From JBQKLI01 sp012798975 (GTDB lineage: Bacteria > Bacillota > Clostridia > Tissierellales > Peptoniphilaceae): a stretch of DNA of 64,000 bases. The notes under the pieces were generated by a model, which worked only from the letters and a program-made list of their open reading frames with translations, was not told the DNA's origin and ran no database searches. Below, in pieces: positions 8,598 to 18,044 of the stretch. The stretch is from the NCBI RefSeq assembly GCF_052116305.1, contig NZ_JBQKLI010000002.1:62001-126000 (forward strand), written 5' to 3'. The translations under genes and the position numbers were made by a program. Numbering within the stretch: position 1 is the stretch's first letter; the number at the start of each line of letters is the position of its first letter.

Positions 8598-9407
8598 TTA
8601 ACCTCTTGCAGCTTCTTTCATCTTAAAAGCCATATCGTAAACCCTCTCTAGGATAGAATTATCTTCGATTCCCTTTTCTATCTGCTCCACTAAGGCTGAT
8701 CCGACAATCACTCCATCGCATAAATTCTTTAATTCCCGAATCTGATCCTCACTAGAAATACCAAAGCCGATTGCCAAAGGAAGATCTGTCGCCTTTCGAA
8801 CATTTTTCATCATTTCCCCAAGGTTGTTGTCAAAACTATTTCTTTTCCCTGTCACACCATTAGAAGAAATACAGTATACAAATCCGCTTCCGCAGGAAAC
8901 CACCTCGCTGACACGTCCTTTGGAAGCTAATGAGGCAAGAGGGATTAAGTCTACAGGATATTCTTCCATAAGATCTAAAAGCTCTCTCCTCTCCTCCACA
9001 GGAAGATCTGGAATAATCAGTCCGTCTACACCTGTTTCTCTGCATCTTTCCAAAAGACTTTCTAATCCAAACTGAAGAACTGTATTAATATAGATTAAAA
9101 ACACTAGAGGAATATCCGTCTCTTTGCGTATTTCCTCTACGGTTTTAAAGATTTTTTCAAGATTTGTTCCATTTTCAAGGGATCTTCCTGCAGCCTTTTG
9201 AATAATCGGTCCGTCGGCCAAAGGATCAGAGAAAGGAATTCCCAGCTCAACAATATCTGCTCCCGCTTTTTCCAATGCTAGAACGATCTCTTTCGTCTTC
9301 TCTAAATTCGGATCCCCTGCAGTAATATAGGGTATAAATACATTTTCACCTTTATCGATCGAATTAAAACATTTTGAAATTCGTGTTTCCTTAACAGTTG
9401 CTAACAT
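8598..9407 (-). CDS. trpA: tryptophan synthase alpha chain
   Basis: 269 aa, full length. It cleaves indole-3-glycerol phosphate to indole and glyceraldehyde 3-phosphate, passing indole to TrpB. Key signatures: FIPYITAGDPNLEKT, the catalytic Glu in DIVELGIPFSDPLADGPIIQ with the following Asp, LIIPDLPVEER, and AIGFGISSEDQIRELKNLCDGVIVGSA in two adjoining stretches. The start codon lies inside the end of trpB (17-base overlap) with AAGGAG upstream, so the two are translationally coupled. Last gene of the trp operon. Confidence 0.97.
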   Translation of the reverse strand: MLATVKETRISKCFNSIDKGENVFIPYITAGDPNLEKTKEIVLALEKAGADIVELGIPFSDPLADGPIIQKAAGRSLENGTNLEKIFKTVEEIRKETDIPLVFLIYINTVLQFGLESLLERCRETGVDGLIIPDLPVEERRELLDLMEEYPVDLIPLASLASKGRVSEVVSCGSGFVYCISSNGVTGKRNSFDNNLGEMMKNVRKATDLPLAIGFGISSEDQIRELKNLCDGVIVGSALVEQIEKGIEDNSILERVYDMAFKMKEAARG

Positions 9408-10605
9408 CCAGTTCTCCTTTCTCTACAAGTTCTGTGATCGTGATCATATCTTTATCTCCTCTTCCAGACAAATTCACAACGATGATATCCTCTTTTTTTG
9501 TCTTTGGTGCAAGTTTTCTTAAATAAGCGATCGCATGAGAGCTTTCAAGTGCTGGAATAATTCCCTCCGTCTTCGTTAAATAAACAAAAGCATCTAAGGC
9601 TTCCTTATCCGTAACACTTGTATAGTCTCCTCTTTTTGTTTTATGGAAATATGCATGTTCCGGTCCCACCCCCGGATAATCTAATCCTGCAGATACTGAG
9701 TGAACAGGCAGTATCTGTCCATCTTCATCTTGCAGAAGATAAGTCATCATCCCATGCAGCACACCTTCAGATCCTTTTGTTAAGGTTGCAGAATGGTATG
9801 GAGTATCGATGCCCTTGCCTCCTGCCTCTACACCAAATATCTTAATCGATTCATCTTCTTTGAAAGGATAAAAAAGTCCCATCGCATTGCTTCCTCCACC
9901 TACGCAGGCGATTAAATGAGTAGGAAGCTTCCCTTCGGTTTCTATTATCTGTTCCTTTACCTCATCTCCTATAATTCTTTGAAAATCTCTTACCATCGTA
10001 GGATAAGGATGAGGTCCAACTACTGACCCGATCATATAAAATGTATCTTCTACATTTGCAACCCAGTCTCTTATTGCTTCGTTTGTTGCATCTTTTAACG
10101 TTGCTGTTCCAGAGGTAACAGGATGAACCGTAGCTCCTAAAAGCTCCATTTTGAAAACATTTAAAGATTGTCTTATTGTATCTTCATAGCCCATATACAC
10201 TTCGCATTCCAGTCCAAGCATTGCACAAACAGTTGCAGCAGCTACACCATGCTGTCCTGCTCCCGTTTCGGCGATCAGTCTTTTCTTGCCCATCTTTTTT
10301 GCTAAAAGACCCTGTCCGATGGCGTTGTTGATTTTATGAGCCCCAGTATGATTTAAATCTTCCCTTTTAAGGTAGATCTTTCCGCCGCCTAAATCCTTTG
10401 TAAGATTTTCTGCAAAATATAAAGGACTGGGCCTTCCTGTATACTGCTGGCAATAGTACTTGTATTCCTTTAAAAACTCTTCGTCCTTCATAGATGCTTT
10501 GTAGACCTCTTCTAATTCAGTCAATGCGTTCATTAATGTCTCTGGTACAAACTGTCCTCCAAAAGGTCCAAAATCCCGTTCTTTTTCCATTAGATCTATT
10601 TTCAT
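9391..10605 (-). CDS. trpB: tryptophan synthase beta chain
   Basis: 404 aa, full length. It condenses indole with serine using pyridoxal phosphate. Seen: FGPFGGQFVPETLM, the PLP lysine motif LNHTGAHKINNAIGQ, ETGAGQHGVA, the phosphate-binding CVGGGSNAMG, and VNLSGRGDKD near the end. The ATG overlaps the trpF stop (ATGA). This is the ordinary TrpB1 type that partners TrpA. Confidence 0.97.
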   Translation of the reverse strand: MKIDLMEKERDFGPFGGQFVPETLMNALTELEEVYKASMKDEEFLKEYKYYCQQYTGRPSPLYFAENLTKDLGGGKIYLKREDLNHTGAHKINNAIGQGLLAKKMGKKRLIAETGAGQHGVAAATVCAMLGLECEVYMGYEDTIRQSLNVFKMELLGATVHPVTSGTATLKDATNEAIRDWVANVEDTFYMIGSVVGPHPYPTMVRDFQRIIGDEVKEQIIETEGKLPTHLIACVGGGSNAMGLFYPFKEDESIKIFGVEAGGKGIDTPYHSATLTKGSEGVLHGMMTYLLQDEDGQILPVHSVSAGLDYPGVGPEHAYFHKTKRGDYTSVTDKEALDAFVYLTKTEGIIPALESSHAIAYLRKLAPKTKKEDIIVVNLSGRGDKDMITITELVEKGELDVSNC

Positions 10606-11207
10606 GCTCTCACCTTTCTGATAAACTCTTTTATCTTTTGATAATCCTTACATCCATTTGTTTCAACACCGCTGCTGACATCAACAATATCCGGTTTTGT
10701 TCTTCGGATCCCTTCTTGAACATTTTCGCTGTTAAGTCCTCCAGCTAGGATAAAAGTCCTAGGGATTTCTTTGTTTTCTAAAATTTCCCAGTTAAACTTT
10801 TTCCCGCTTCCTCCGGCAACCCTTTTTACAAAACTATCTAAAAGATAACCTTCTGTACTATAGTTTTCTAACATTTCCAGCGAACTTTCGTCTTCAACCA
10901 GAAAACTTTTCCAGATCTCTTGAATAAAACTATTACAGTATTGTTGACTTTCCGATCCGTGAAACTGGAGGATGTCTAGACTGCAGTCCTGAGCAATATT
11001 ATGAACTTCCTCCAAGTCCTGATCTAGAAATACACCTACTTTTTTTATCTTCGAATCAAGACTTTTTATGAGTTCTTCTGCTTTTTCTTTGCTGACTTTT
11101 CTTCTGCTTTCACAAAACACAAACCCCGCATATTCCGGCATCAACTCGTTTACCATTTCGATGTCTTCAGCGCTTTGCAGTCCGCAGATTTTAATTTTCG
11201 TTTTCAT
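10602..11207 (-). CDS. trpF: phosphoribosylanthranilate isomerase
   Basis: 201 aa. TIM-barrel enzyme performing the Amadori rearrangement of phosphoribosylanthranilate. KIKICGLQSAEDIEMV carries the catalytic Cys, GVFLDQDLEEV, ILQFHGSE, FILAGGLNSENV and VDVSSGVE mark successive strands and phosphate-binding loops. It overlaps the end of trpC and the start of trpB by a few bases, as expected for a tightly packed operon. Confidence 0.95.
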   Translation of the reverse strand: MKTKIKICGLQSAEDIEMVNELMPEYAGFVFCESRRKVSKEKAEELIKSLDSKIKKVGVFLDQDLEEVHNIAQDCSLDILQFHGSESQQYCNSFIQEIWKSFLVEDESSLEMLENYSTEGYLLDSFVKRVAGGSGKKFNWEILENKEIPRTFILAGGLNSENVQEGIRRTKPDIVDVSSGVETNGCKDYQKIKEFIRKVRA

Positions 11208-11976
11208 ATCCCCGCAGTTCCTTCATTTTTTCTGTAATAGAGTCTGCCCTCATAAGACTTTCTCCTATAAGTACTCCCCTTACGCCTATCTCTTCTAAAT
11301 ATTTCATATCTTCTCTGGTATAAATTCCGCTTTCGCTAATAATAAGCTGGTCTTTTGGAAGGAGCTTCTTTATTCTTTCTGTGTTTTTTATACTCGTTTC
11401 AAAAGTCTTTAAGTTTCGATTGTTGATCCCTATAATATCTGCTTCTGCCTTCAATGCCTTCTCTATCTCTTCCTCTTCATGGATCTCTACTAAAGTCTGA
11501 AGGCCTACTTTATGGGCTAAAGTACTGAATTCTATAATTTCTTCTTCCTTTAATATCGCTGCGATTAAAAGAATGATATCTGCATTTAAAACTTTCGATT
11601 CTACGATCTGATAAGGATCGATGATGAAATCTTTTCTCAATACGGGAATAGACGTATTCTTTTTGATTTCTTTAAGATATTCTTTTTTTCCTAAAAAGAA
11701 CTCTTCTTCTGTTAACACAGAGATCGCTGCCGCATTGTTTTTTTCATATTCTTTTGCGATGTCAAGAGGATGGAAGTCTTCTCGAATGAGTCCTTTTGAA
11801 GGAGAAGCTTTTTTCACTTCTGCTATAATGCCAATTTCGCCTTGCAGAAATCGGCTTTTGATATCTCGGCATTTTTCTTCGGGATTGATCTGCTGATACA
11901 ACTCTTCTATGGAAACCTCTGCCTTCTCTTTTTCAAGGATTTTTTTCTTAGATTCTAATATATTCTCTAAAAACAA
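11191..11976 (-). CDS. trpC: indole-3-glycerol phosphate synthase
   Basis: 261 aa. Seen: IAEVKKASPSKGLI with the catalytic Lys, VLTEEEFFLGKKEYL, VLRKDFIIDPYQI, GINNRNLKTF and ESGIYTREDM. It closes the indole ring of carboxyphenylaminodeoxyribulose phosphate. The start is a TTG at 11974-11976, 6-7 bases after GGAGGA; no upstream ATG fits. It overlaps the 3' end of trpD by 29 bases, suggesting translational coupling. Confidence 0.95.
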   Translation of the reverse strand: MFLENILESKKKILEKEKAEVSIEELYQQINPEEKCRDIKSRFLQGEIGIIAEVKKASPSKGLIREDFHPLDIAKEYEKNNAAAISVLTEEEFFLGKKEYLKEIKKNTSIPVLRKDFIIDPYQIVESKVLNADIILLIAAILKEEEIIEFSTLAHKVGLQTLVEIHEEEEIEKALKAEADIIGINNRNLKTFETSIKNTERIKKLLPKDQLIISESGIYTREDMKYLEEIGVRGVLIGESLMRADSITEKMKELRGYENEN

Positions 11977-12991
11977 TGTTTTCCTCCTGTGTTAAAGCGA
12001 TCAGTTCCTTTAGTCTTTCAAAAGCCTTGCCACTGTCGATCATTTCTTTTGCGATTTGAATTCCTTCTTCTATAGAGTCTGCTTTCTTCCCAACATAGAT
12101 CGCTGCTCCTGCATTAAAAAACACAATATCTCGTTTTGGCCCCTTTTCTCCTTGAAGAATGCTTTTTAAAATTTCTGCATTTTCCTCTGCATCTCCCCCT
12201 ACAAGATCTTGTGAAAGAGCTCTATCCATACTAAACTGTTCCGGTTCTATAAAATAAGTCTTGATCTTACCCTCTTTTAATTCGCTTACTTTTGTCTGGT
12301 CGGTAATGGTAATCTCATCTAGTCCATCCATTCCGTGAACTACTACAGCGCGTTCTGTGCCAAGATTTTTAAGAACCTCTGCAAGTGTTTCTGTCATATT
12401 CTCATCAAAAACTCCCAGCACTTGTCCTTTTACTTTCCCCGGATTAATAAGAGGTCCCAATATATTAAAGATCGTTCGAACGCCTAATTCTTTTCTCGCT
12501 CCTTGTGCATGCTTCATCGCCGGGTTAAAATCTGGAGCAAACATAAAACCAATATTTAAGCGTTCCACGCATTTTTTTACTTCTTCTGGGCTTAAATGGA
12601 TATTTACACCTAGTGCTTCCAACACATCTGCACTTCCGCGGCTGCTGGATACGCTTCTTCCTCCATGTTTAAAAACCTTGACCCCTGCCGCTGCTGCCAC
12701 AAAAGAAACTGTTGTAGAAATATTAAAAGTATGGGCACAGTCTCCCCCTGTTCCGCAGGTATCTATTCCATAATCCTCTAAAATTCCAAGATCTCTTGAC
12801 TTTATTCTTAAGAGCTTTGCGCTTCCAGTGATTTCATCTACCGTTTCCCCTTTTGTACGAAGGGCCATCAGAAGTCCTCCGATTTGAGCCTGGGAAGCTT
12901 TGCCTTCCATAATATCGTTCATAGCGTAAATCATTTCGTCTTCAGATAAATTTACATTTTTACTTGCTTTTTCAACAGCTGTTTTTAACAT
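11948..12991 (-). CDS. trpD: anthranilate phosphoribosyltransferase
   Basis: 347 aa. It joins anthranilate to PRPP. Seen: the PRPP and Mg sites DTCGTGGDCAHTFNIST and KHGGRSVSSSRGSADVLEAL, VRTIFNILGPLINPG, and VVHGMDGLDEIT. It is the stand-alone transferase: no amidotransferase (TrpG) domain is fused, unlike the TrpGD of some bacteria. It sits 9 bases after trpE. Confidence 0.96.
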   Translation of the reverse strand: MLKTAVEKASKNVNLSEDEMIYAMNDIMEGKASQAQIGGLLMALRTKGETVDEITGSAKLLRIKSRDLGILEDYGIDTCGTGGDCAHTFNISTTVSFVAAAAGVKVFKHGGRSVSSSRGSADVLEALGVNIHLSPEEVKKCVERLNIGFMFAPDFNPAMKHAQGARKELGVRTIFNILGPLINPGKVKGQVLGVFDENMTETLAEVLKNLGTERAVVVHGMDGLDEITITDQTKVSELKEGKIKTYFIEPEQFSMDRALSQDLVGGDAEENAEILKSILQGEKGPKRDIVFFNAGAAIYVGKKADSIEEGIQIAKEMIDSGKAFERLKELIALTQEENIVFREYIRI

Positions 12992-13000
12992 AACTTCCTC

Positions 13001-14449
13001 CTATACTTGGCTCAATAGAGCTTCTTTTGTTTTTAATATTTCAACCAGTGCCTGAGCTTTCGATACGGTTTCATAATATTCTTTTTCTGGTTGAGAATCT
13101 TCTACAATCCCCGCACCCGCTTGTACATACGCTTTGTTTTTATCAAACACGATTGTTCGAATGGCTATCGCCATATCTAAATTTCCGTTAAATCCGATAT
13201 ATCCTACCGCTCCAGCATAGACTCCTCTTTTTTTATTTTCTAATTCTTCTATGATTTCAAGAGCTCTTTTCTTCGGTGCACCACTCACAGTTCCTGCTGG
13301 AAGGCAGGCTATCAATGCATCTATAACATTCAGTTCTTCCTTGATTTCGCTTTTTACATGGGACACGATATGCATGACATGGGAATATTTTTTTATCTTT
13401 TTCAATTCCGTAATATGAATGCTTCCTTCTTTTGAAATTCTTCCTAGATCTTCTTGCGCAAGATCAACAAGCATCATATGCTCTTTCAGCTCTTTCGGGT
13501 CGGATAATAGATCCTTTATTCTTTCTTCGTCGATCTCCTTTGATTCTCCTCGAGGTCTTGTTCCTGCTATAGGACAAGTTTCAACTTCCCCATTTGTTGC
13601 TTTAACGAGTATTTCAGGAGAAGATCCGGCAATTTTATATTCCTCAAAATCCAGATAATACATATAAGGAGAAGGATTCAAACTTCTCAGCTCTCTATAG
13701 GTTTCAAAAGGCTTCTTAGATGTCTCGACTTCAAATCTCTGGGAAAGAACAACTTGATCGATCTCTCCTTTTTTTATATATTCTTTTGCTTTTGTAACAT
13801 TATCCATAAACTCTTCTTTAGACACATTGCTTTTCATAGTGAAAAAGGAATCTTCATTCTTGATTTCTTCTTTTGCAGTATTTTCTCTGATTTCCTTTTC
13901 CAAGTCTTCTATTTTTAAAAGCCCTTCTTCATAACTTTCCTTATCTGCATCCACATTTACAACTAAAATGATCTTTTGATGAAAATGATCGTATACAACT
14001 ACTTCTTTCGTTAGCAAGAGATGTACTTCTGGAAGATCCATATCCTCTTCGTTTTCGAAAACAAGATTTTCATACTGGCTTAAGATATCGTAACCGATAT
14101 AGCCTACAGCTCCGCCTAAGAAATCTGGAAGTTCCGAATTGTTTGGATACTGATATTTCTTTAAAATTTTCTGAGTCTTTTCTAAAACTTTTCCCTTAAA
14201 CTTTTTCTGTATTCCATTTTCTTCTATAAGGATCTCCTCTCCTCTGCTTTCGATTCTTAAGAACGGATCTCTTCCAATAAAGGAGTATCTTGCTCCTTCG
14301 CCGCTTTCTAAAAGATAGCTTTTTTCTCGGGAAATTTTTTGGAACAGTGTTATCGGCGTTTCTGTATCGCCTCTGATTTCTTTTACAATTGGAACTGCCT
14401 TTGCATTCTTTATTATTTGATCAAATACTTCTTTACTTGGTGAGATCAT
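13001..14449 (-). CDS. trpE: anthranilate synthase component I
   Basis: 482 aa from the ATG at 14449, after AAGGAGAAAG; the open frame extends upstream only because it runs through the leader terminator. It converts chorismate plus ammonia or glutamine nitrogen to anthranilate. The tryptophan feedback site is seen as LLESGEGARYSFIG, and the chorismate-binding domain as SPSPYMYYLDFE-like residues (NPSPYMYYLDFEEYKIAGSS), TCPIAGTRPRG, HMMLVDLAQEDLGRI and AGTVSGAPKKRALEII. No trpG lies in the operon, so the glutaminase subunit must come from elsewhere, perhaps a shared pabA. Confidence 0.96.
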   Translation of the reverse strand: MISPSKEVFDQIIKNAKAVPIVKEIRGDTETPITLFQKISREKSYLLESGEGARYSFIGRDPFLRIESRGEEILIEENGIQKKFKGKVLEKTQKILKKYQYPNNSELPDFLGGAVGYIGYDILSQYENLVFENEEDMDLPEVHLLLTKEVVVYDHFHQKIILVVNVDADKESYEEGLLKIEDLEKEIRENTAKEEIKNEDSFFTMKSNVSKEEFMDNVTKAKEYIKKGEIDQVVLSQRFEVETSKKPFETYRELRSLNPSPYMYYLDFEEYKIAGSSPEILVKATNGEVETCPIAGTRPRGESKEIDEERIKDLLSDPKELKEHMMLVDLAQEDLGRISKEGSIHITELKKIKKYSHVMHIVSHVKSEIKEELNVIDALIACLPAGTVSGAPKKRALEIIEELENKKRGVYAGAVGYIGFNGNLDMAIAIRTIVFDKNKAYVQAGAGIVEDSQPEKEYYETVSKAQALVEILKTKEALLSQV

Positions 14450-14469
14450 TTCTTTCTCCTTATTTAAAA

Positions 14470-14532
14470 TAAAAAAAAACACTTCATCCCTATAAAGGGA
14501 CGAAGTGTTATCCGCGTTGCCACCCATTTTAG
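14470..14532 (-). terminator. second T-box antiterminator/terminator module of the trp leader
   Basis: GGGTGGCAACGCG (T-box word) is followed by a 14-bp terminator stem (AACACTTCGTCCCT pairing with AGGGATGAAGTGTT) and nine T residues, directly before the trpE ribosome site. It repeats the module at 14566-14630 but has no 5' stem of its own. Confidence 0.8.
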
Positions 14533-14565
14533 ATGATTTTTACAGTTTATGAATGTTTTAGGGCA

Positions 14566-14630
14566 ATAAAAAAAGCACTTCTCCCTATAGGACGAAATAC
14601 CTTATCTCGCGTTGCCACCCATTTTAGACT
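14566..14630 (-). terminator. first T-box antiterminator/terminator module of the trp leader
   Basis: T-box word GGGTGGCAACGCG, then a stem with TTTCGTCCTATAGGGAGAAG at its core and seven T residues. It is the copy adjacent to the 5' specifier domain. Confidence 0.8.
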
Positions 14631-14867
14631 GTAAAAACAATCTCTCTTTATCAGGTACGGAAAAATCTTTCTGATTTTCGATACCCTGTCTTTGTAACGT
14701 AAGACTTACGGCTAGTGGTACTCTCCAAAGATTTCACACCACTTCTCATAGATCCATTCAGCAAACACTCCATGTCAAGATTCCACCATCCTCGACTCTC
14801 TATAACTTTATGCTTTACCTACTCGTTCTATTCCTAGAATTTATTGGTTTCATATTCAATTGACTTA

Positions 14868-14896
14868 AGTATAGACATGTTTTTCTATTTTGTCAA
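14868..14896 (-). promoter_or_regulatory. promoter of the trp operon
   Basis: TTGACA (14891-14896 on the complement), a 17-base spacer and TATACT (14868-14873). Transcription should begin near 14861, at the 5' end of the T-box leader. Between here and 15056 I see nothing beyond the upstream region of the amidohydrolase. Confidence 0.8.
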
Positions 14897-15056
14897 ATGT
14901 TTTTATAAAATTATCCGAAGAAATATTGAATAATAGAACTGCTCCTTCATAAAGCCTTGTCCTTTAGCCTTTTGTTTCATTTCCACTCAAAAAACCATAA
15001 TTTTCATGTTGTAATAAAATTTACTATTGTAACGTGAAAAAGAAAGGAAGAGTACT

Positions 15057-16646
15057 ATGCTTTTATTATACAACGGAAAAATATCTACTTTGGATCCGAA
15101 TAACAGTGAATTTTCAGCTATTGGTATCGAAAATGGAAGAATTCTTTTTCTTGGAAGTGACGAGGAAGGGTTGAAAAAAAATTGCTCTAACAAAATCGAC
15201 CTTCAAGGCAAACGAGTTCTTCCCGGCTTTATCGACAGCCATATGCATTTAATTCATTATGCTTTTTTCAGTACAAATCTAGTATTATTTGGACAAAATT
15301 CTATCAAAGACATACAGGAAATGGTTCAGAAAAAAATTCAAGAAAAGAAATCTTATATATTGGGAATGGGATGGAATCAAGCTTATTTAGAAGAAAAAAG
15401 AATGATTACAAAAGATGATCTTGATACAGTATCAACAGAGATTCCCATTTGTCTTCTTCGTTCCTGCGGCCATATCGCCTCTATGAACACAAAAGCTTTA
15501 GAGATGGTTAAAACAAAAGGATATCATCCTGATTATGAACCTCTTATCGACTGGGATAAAGGTATTTTGCGCGAAGAAGCGAACAAGCTTTATATGAGCA
15601 TTTTACCTGATTTTACAACAGAAGATATCGAAGAGCTGATCCGCTACAGCGTATCTCATCTTCATAAAGCAGGGATCACTTCTATCCATTCTGATGACTT
15701 TCAGACTCTGCCCTGCGATTTCGAGGAGATTATAAAAGCTTATCGTTCTTTAGAAGAAAAAGATGAACTAAATATACGAGTCCATGAGCAGTGTTTGTTT
15801 TTATATGACAAAGAATTCAAAAGATTTATAGATGCAGGTTATTCTACCGATAAAGATGGAGATTCCCTCTTTAGGCTGGGACCTCGCAAACTCCTTCAAG
15901 ATGGATCCCTAGGCGCAAGAACCGCCGCTATGAGAGAACCTTACAGCGATAAAGACACCTTAGGGATATTACTTTTGATCAAAAAACCTTAGACCATTAC
16001 GTACAAGAAGCCGCTGACAATAACATGAGTGTGGCGATTCACGGCATCGGCGACAAAGCTATAGAGATGGGCATTGAAGCATTGAGAAAACTCTGGTAGA
16101 TGACCCAAAAAACACTATAAGAAACAGTATTGTCCATTCTCAGATCACTCCCGCAGATTTAATCAAGCGTATGGCAAAATCTAATATCCTTGCCCTTATC
16201 CAGCCAAACTTTATCGAAGACGATATGAATGTGGTGTATGAAAGACTTGGAAAAGAAAGGGCGGAAAGTGCCTATTGCTGGAAAAGCATGCTGGAAGCGG
16301 GCGTTCCTCTAAGCGGAGGTTCCGACTCGCCTGTTACTGATTTACTATTATGAAAAATATTTATGCTGCAGTGACAAGAAAAAATTTAGCCGAGACAAAA
16401 GAATATCTCCCTGAAGAAGGTCTGGATATCGATACTGCTATACGGCTCTTTACGCAGATGGGCGCTTATCCTTCCTTTGACGAAAACAAAAAGGGAACGT
16501 TGGAAACCGGGAAATTTGCTGATCTCGTTGTACTGGAAGAAGATCCCTACACCACAGAAAAAGAACATTTAAAAGATATTGAAATCGCTATGACGATCTG
16601 CAATGGTAAAATAGTATACGAAAACAAGGAGGAATCCTATGGATAA
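15057..16646 (+). pseudogene. YtcJ-like metal-dependent amidohydrolase with three frameshifts
   Basis: About 530 codons if three one-base losses are restored: near 15970 (ATTACTTTTG lacks an A), in the A run at 16087-16090, and in the T run at 16341-16343. All segments match one YtcJ/amidohydrolase-3 protein: GKRVLPGFIDSHMHLIHYAF with the metal HxH, FLGSDEEG, RLGPRKLLQDGSLGARTAAM, AIHGIGDKAIEMG, then IVHSQITPADL, PLSGGSDSPVT and a C-terminal KFADLVVLEEDPYT. The enzymes hydrolyse amide bonds of unknown natural substrates. Its stop overlaps brnQ by 8 bases. With three lesions in runs it is either decayed or misread. Confidence 0.75.
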
Positions 16647-17976
16647 AAGAAAATCAATCGGTTATGAAGGCATAATAGCAGGCTTTGCCCTGTTCGCTAC
16701 CTTTTTCGGCGCGGGAAATCTAATTTTTCCGCCGGATATCGGACTCCATACAGGAAATCAATGGGTTCTAGGTTCTCTAGGACTCTTGGCTACTGGAATT
16801 ATCCTTCCCATTCTCTCTATTATTGCTATCAGCAATACGGGAAACAGCTCTAAAACGTTGATGGACCATGTAAGCCCCTGGTATTATACTGTTTTTTATC
16901 TGCTTACGACTACACTCATCGGTATGGGTTCTATAATGCCCCGTGTAGCGGCAACCACTCATGAAATCGGGATCTCTACCGTCTTTCCGAATGTACCTAT
17001 CGCAGTCACTGTAGTCATTTTCTTTATCTTGATCTACATATTTACAAGCGATCAGCATCATATCGTAGACCGGGTAGGAAAATACTTAACACCCGTGTTG
17101 CTGTTGTTTCTATTGGCCATTATTTTAAAAACATTTATAAGCCCTATTGGAACGCCTCAGGCTACGGGTAATGAGCATCCCTTCACTTCTTCTATGCTCA
17201 CAGGCTACTTAACAGGAGATTTAACCACTGGAATTATTACGGCAAATATCTTTCTGGCAAACTTTGCTTATAAAGGATTTAATCGAAAAGAGCTTAAAAA
17301 GGGAATCTTTATCGCCTCGATCGTTTCTGTTGTCGGTCTTTTTATTATCTATGGCGGATTAGTCTATCTAGGAGCTACCGGCACAGACATCGTTCAAGGT
17401 GAAGTGGGAAAAGCGGAACTATTAGTTTAGCTTGTAAGAGAAAGTCTTGGAACATTAGGACTTACTATATTGGCAGTTCCCGTTTCCTTGGCTTGTTTAA
17501 CAACAGGGATCGGAATATCTGCTACCGTTGCAGCCTTCTTAGCTGATTTTACAAAAGACAAAATCTCTTACAAAATGTGGCTGATCATTATTTGTATCGT
17601 CGGAACGCTTTTAGGAGTCAGCGGTGTAGACCGCCTAGTCGATTACGTAACACCGTTGTTTCTAGTGATCTACCCGATGTGTATCGTAATGACTTTCTTA
17701 GGACTGATAAACCATATCCTTCCAAATGACGGAGCGTATAAAGGCGGCGTTTTAATGGCTTTCCTCTTCAGCCTTGGAGATGCTATCTTAAGCACAGGAA
17801 TTCAATCTTCTTTCCTTGCAAAAATCAACTCTTTGCTTCCGCTGTCAAGTATCGGTTTCGGCTGGCTTGTTCCTACAATCATCGGAATGATCGCAGGACT
17901 GATTATCTTTAGAGGAACCGAAAAAGTAGAAGAAGATGTTCTGTCTACTGAACATGTGGGGTTTGATACGGAATAA
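16639..17976 (+). pseudogene. brnQ: BrnQ branched-chain amino acid:cation symporter with in-frame TAG
   Basis: 445 codons, with one internal TAG at 17428-17430 (codon 264) where related proteins continue and CAG would fit. About 12 membrane segments. BrnQ signatures: AGFALFATFFGAGNLIFPP at the N-terminus, a GIITANIFLANFAYKGF segment, and LACLTTGIGISATVAAF after the TAG. It imports Leu, Ile and Val with Na or H. Start at ATG 16639 after AAGGAGGA, overlapping the amidohydrolase stop. Both halves look intact, so this is a recent mutation, a base error or, less likely, readthrough. Confidence 0.8.
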
Positions 17977-17994
17977 AATTTATAGCAGTACCTT

Positions 17995-18043
17995 AAACAG
18001 CTGGAATCTAGGCTTTTCTTCCTTGTTTTCAGCTGTTTTTTTA
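17995..18043. terminator. terminator after brnQ
   Basis: AAACAGCTG (17995-18003) pairs with CAGCTGTTT (18030-18038), followed by a T run. The loop is long (26 bases). It lies between convergent genes. Confidence 0.6.
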
Positions 18044-18044
18044 T

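Larger units (their letters stand above)
14470..14862 (-). promoter_or_regulatory. trp operon T-box leader
   Basis: A leader of about 390 bases runs from the promoter to trpE. It carries the T-box antiterminator word GGGTGGCAACGCG twice, each followed by a terminator. The acceptor-pairing UGGC fits a tRNA with discriminator G before CCA, which is so for tRNA-Trp. UGG occurs at 14725-14727 as a candidate specifier, but I could not fix the specifier loop by eye. Uncharged tRNA-Trp should favour antitermination and trp expression. Confidence 0.85.

Noticed and set aside
12357..12773. 138-codon open frame antisense to trpD
   Set aside because: It lies wholly inside a clear trpD, has no ribosome site, and its residues mirror the trpD codons.
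13001..14527. Longer trpE start at 14527
   Set aside because: The extension is translated T-box terminator sequence; the ATG at 14449 has the ribosome site.
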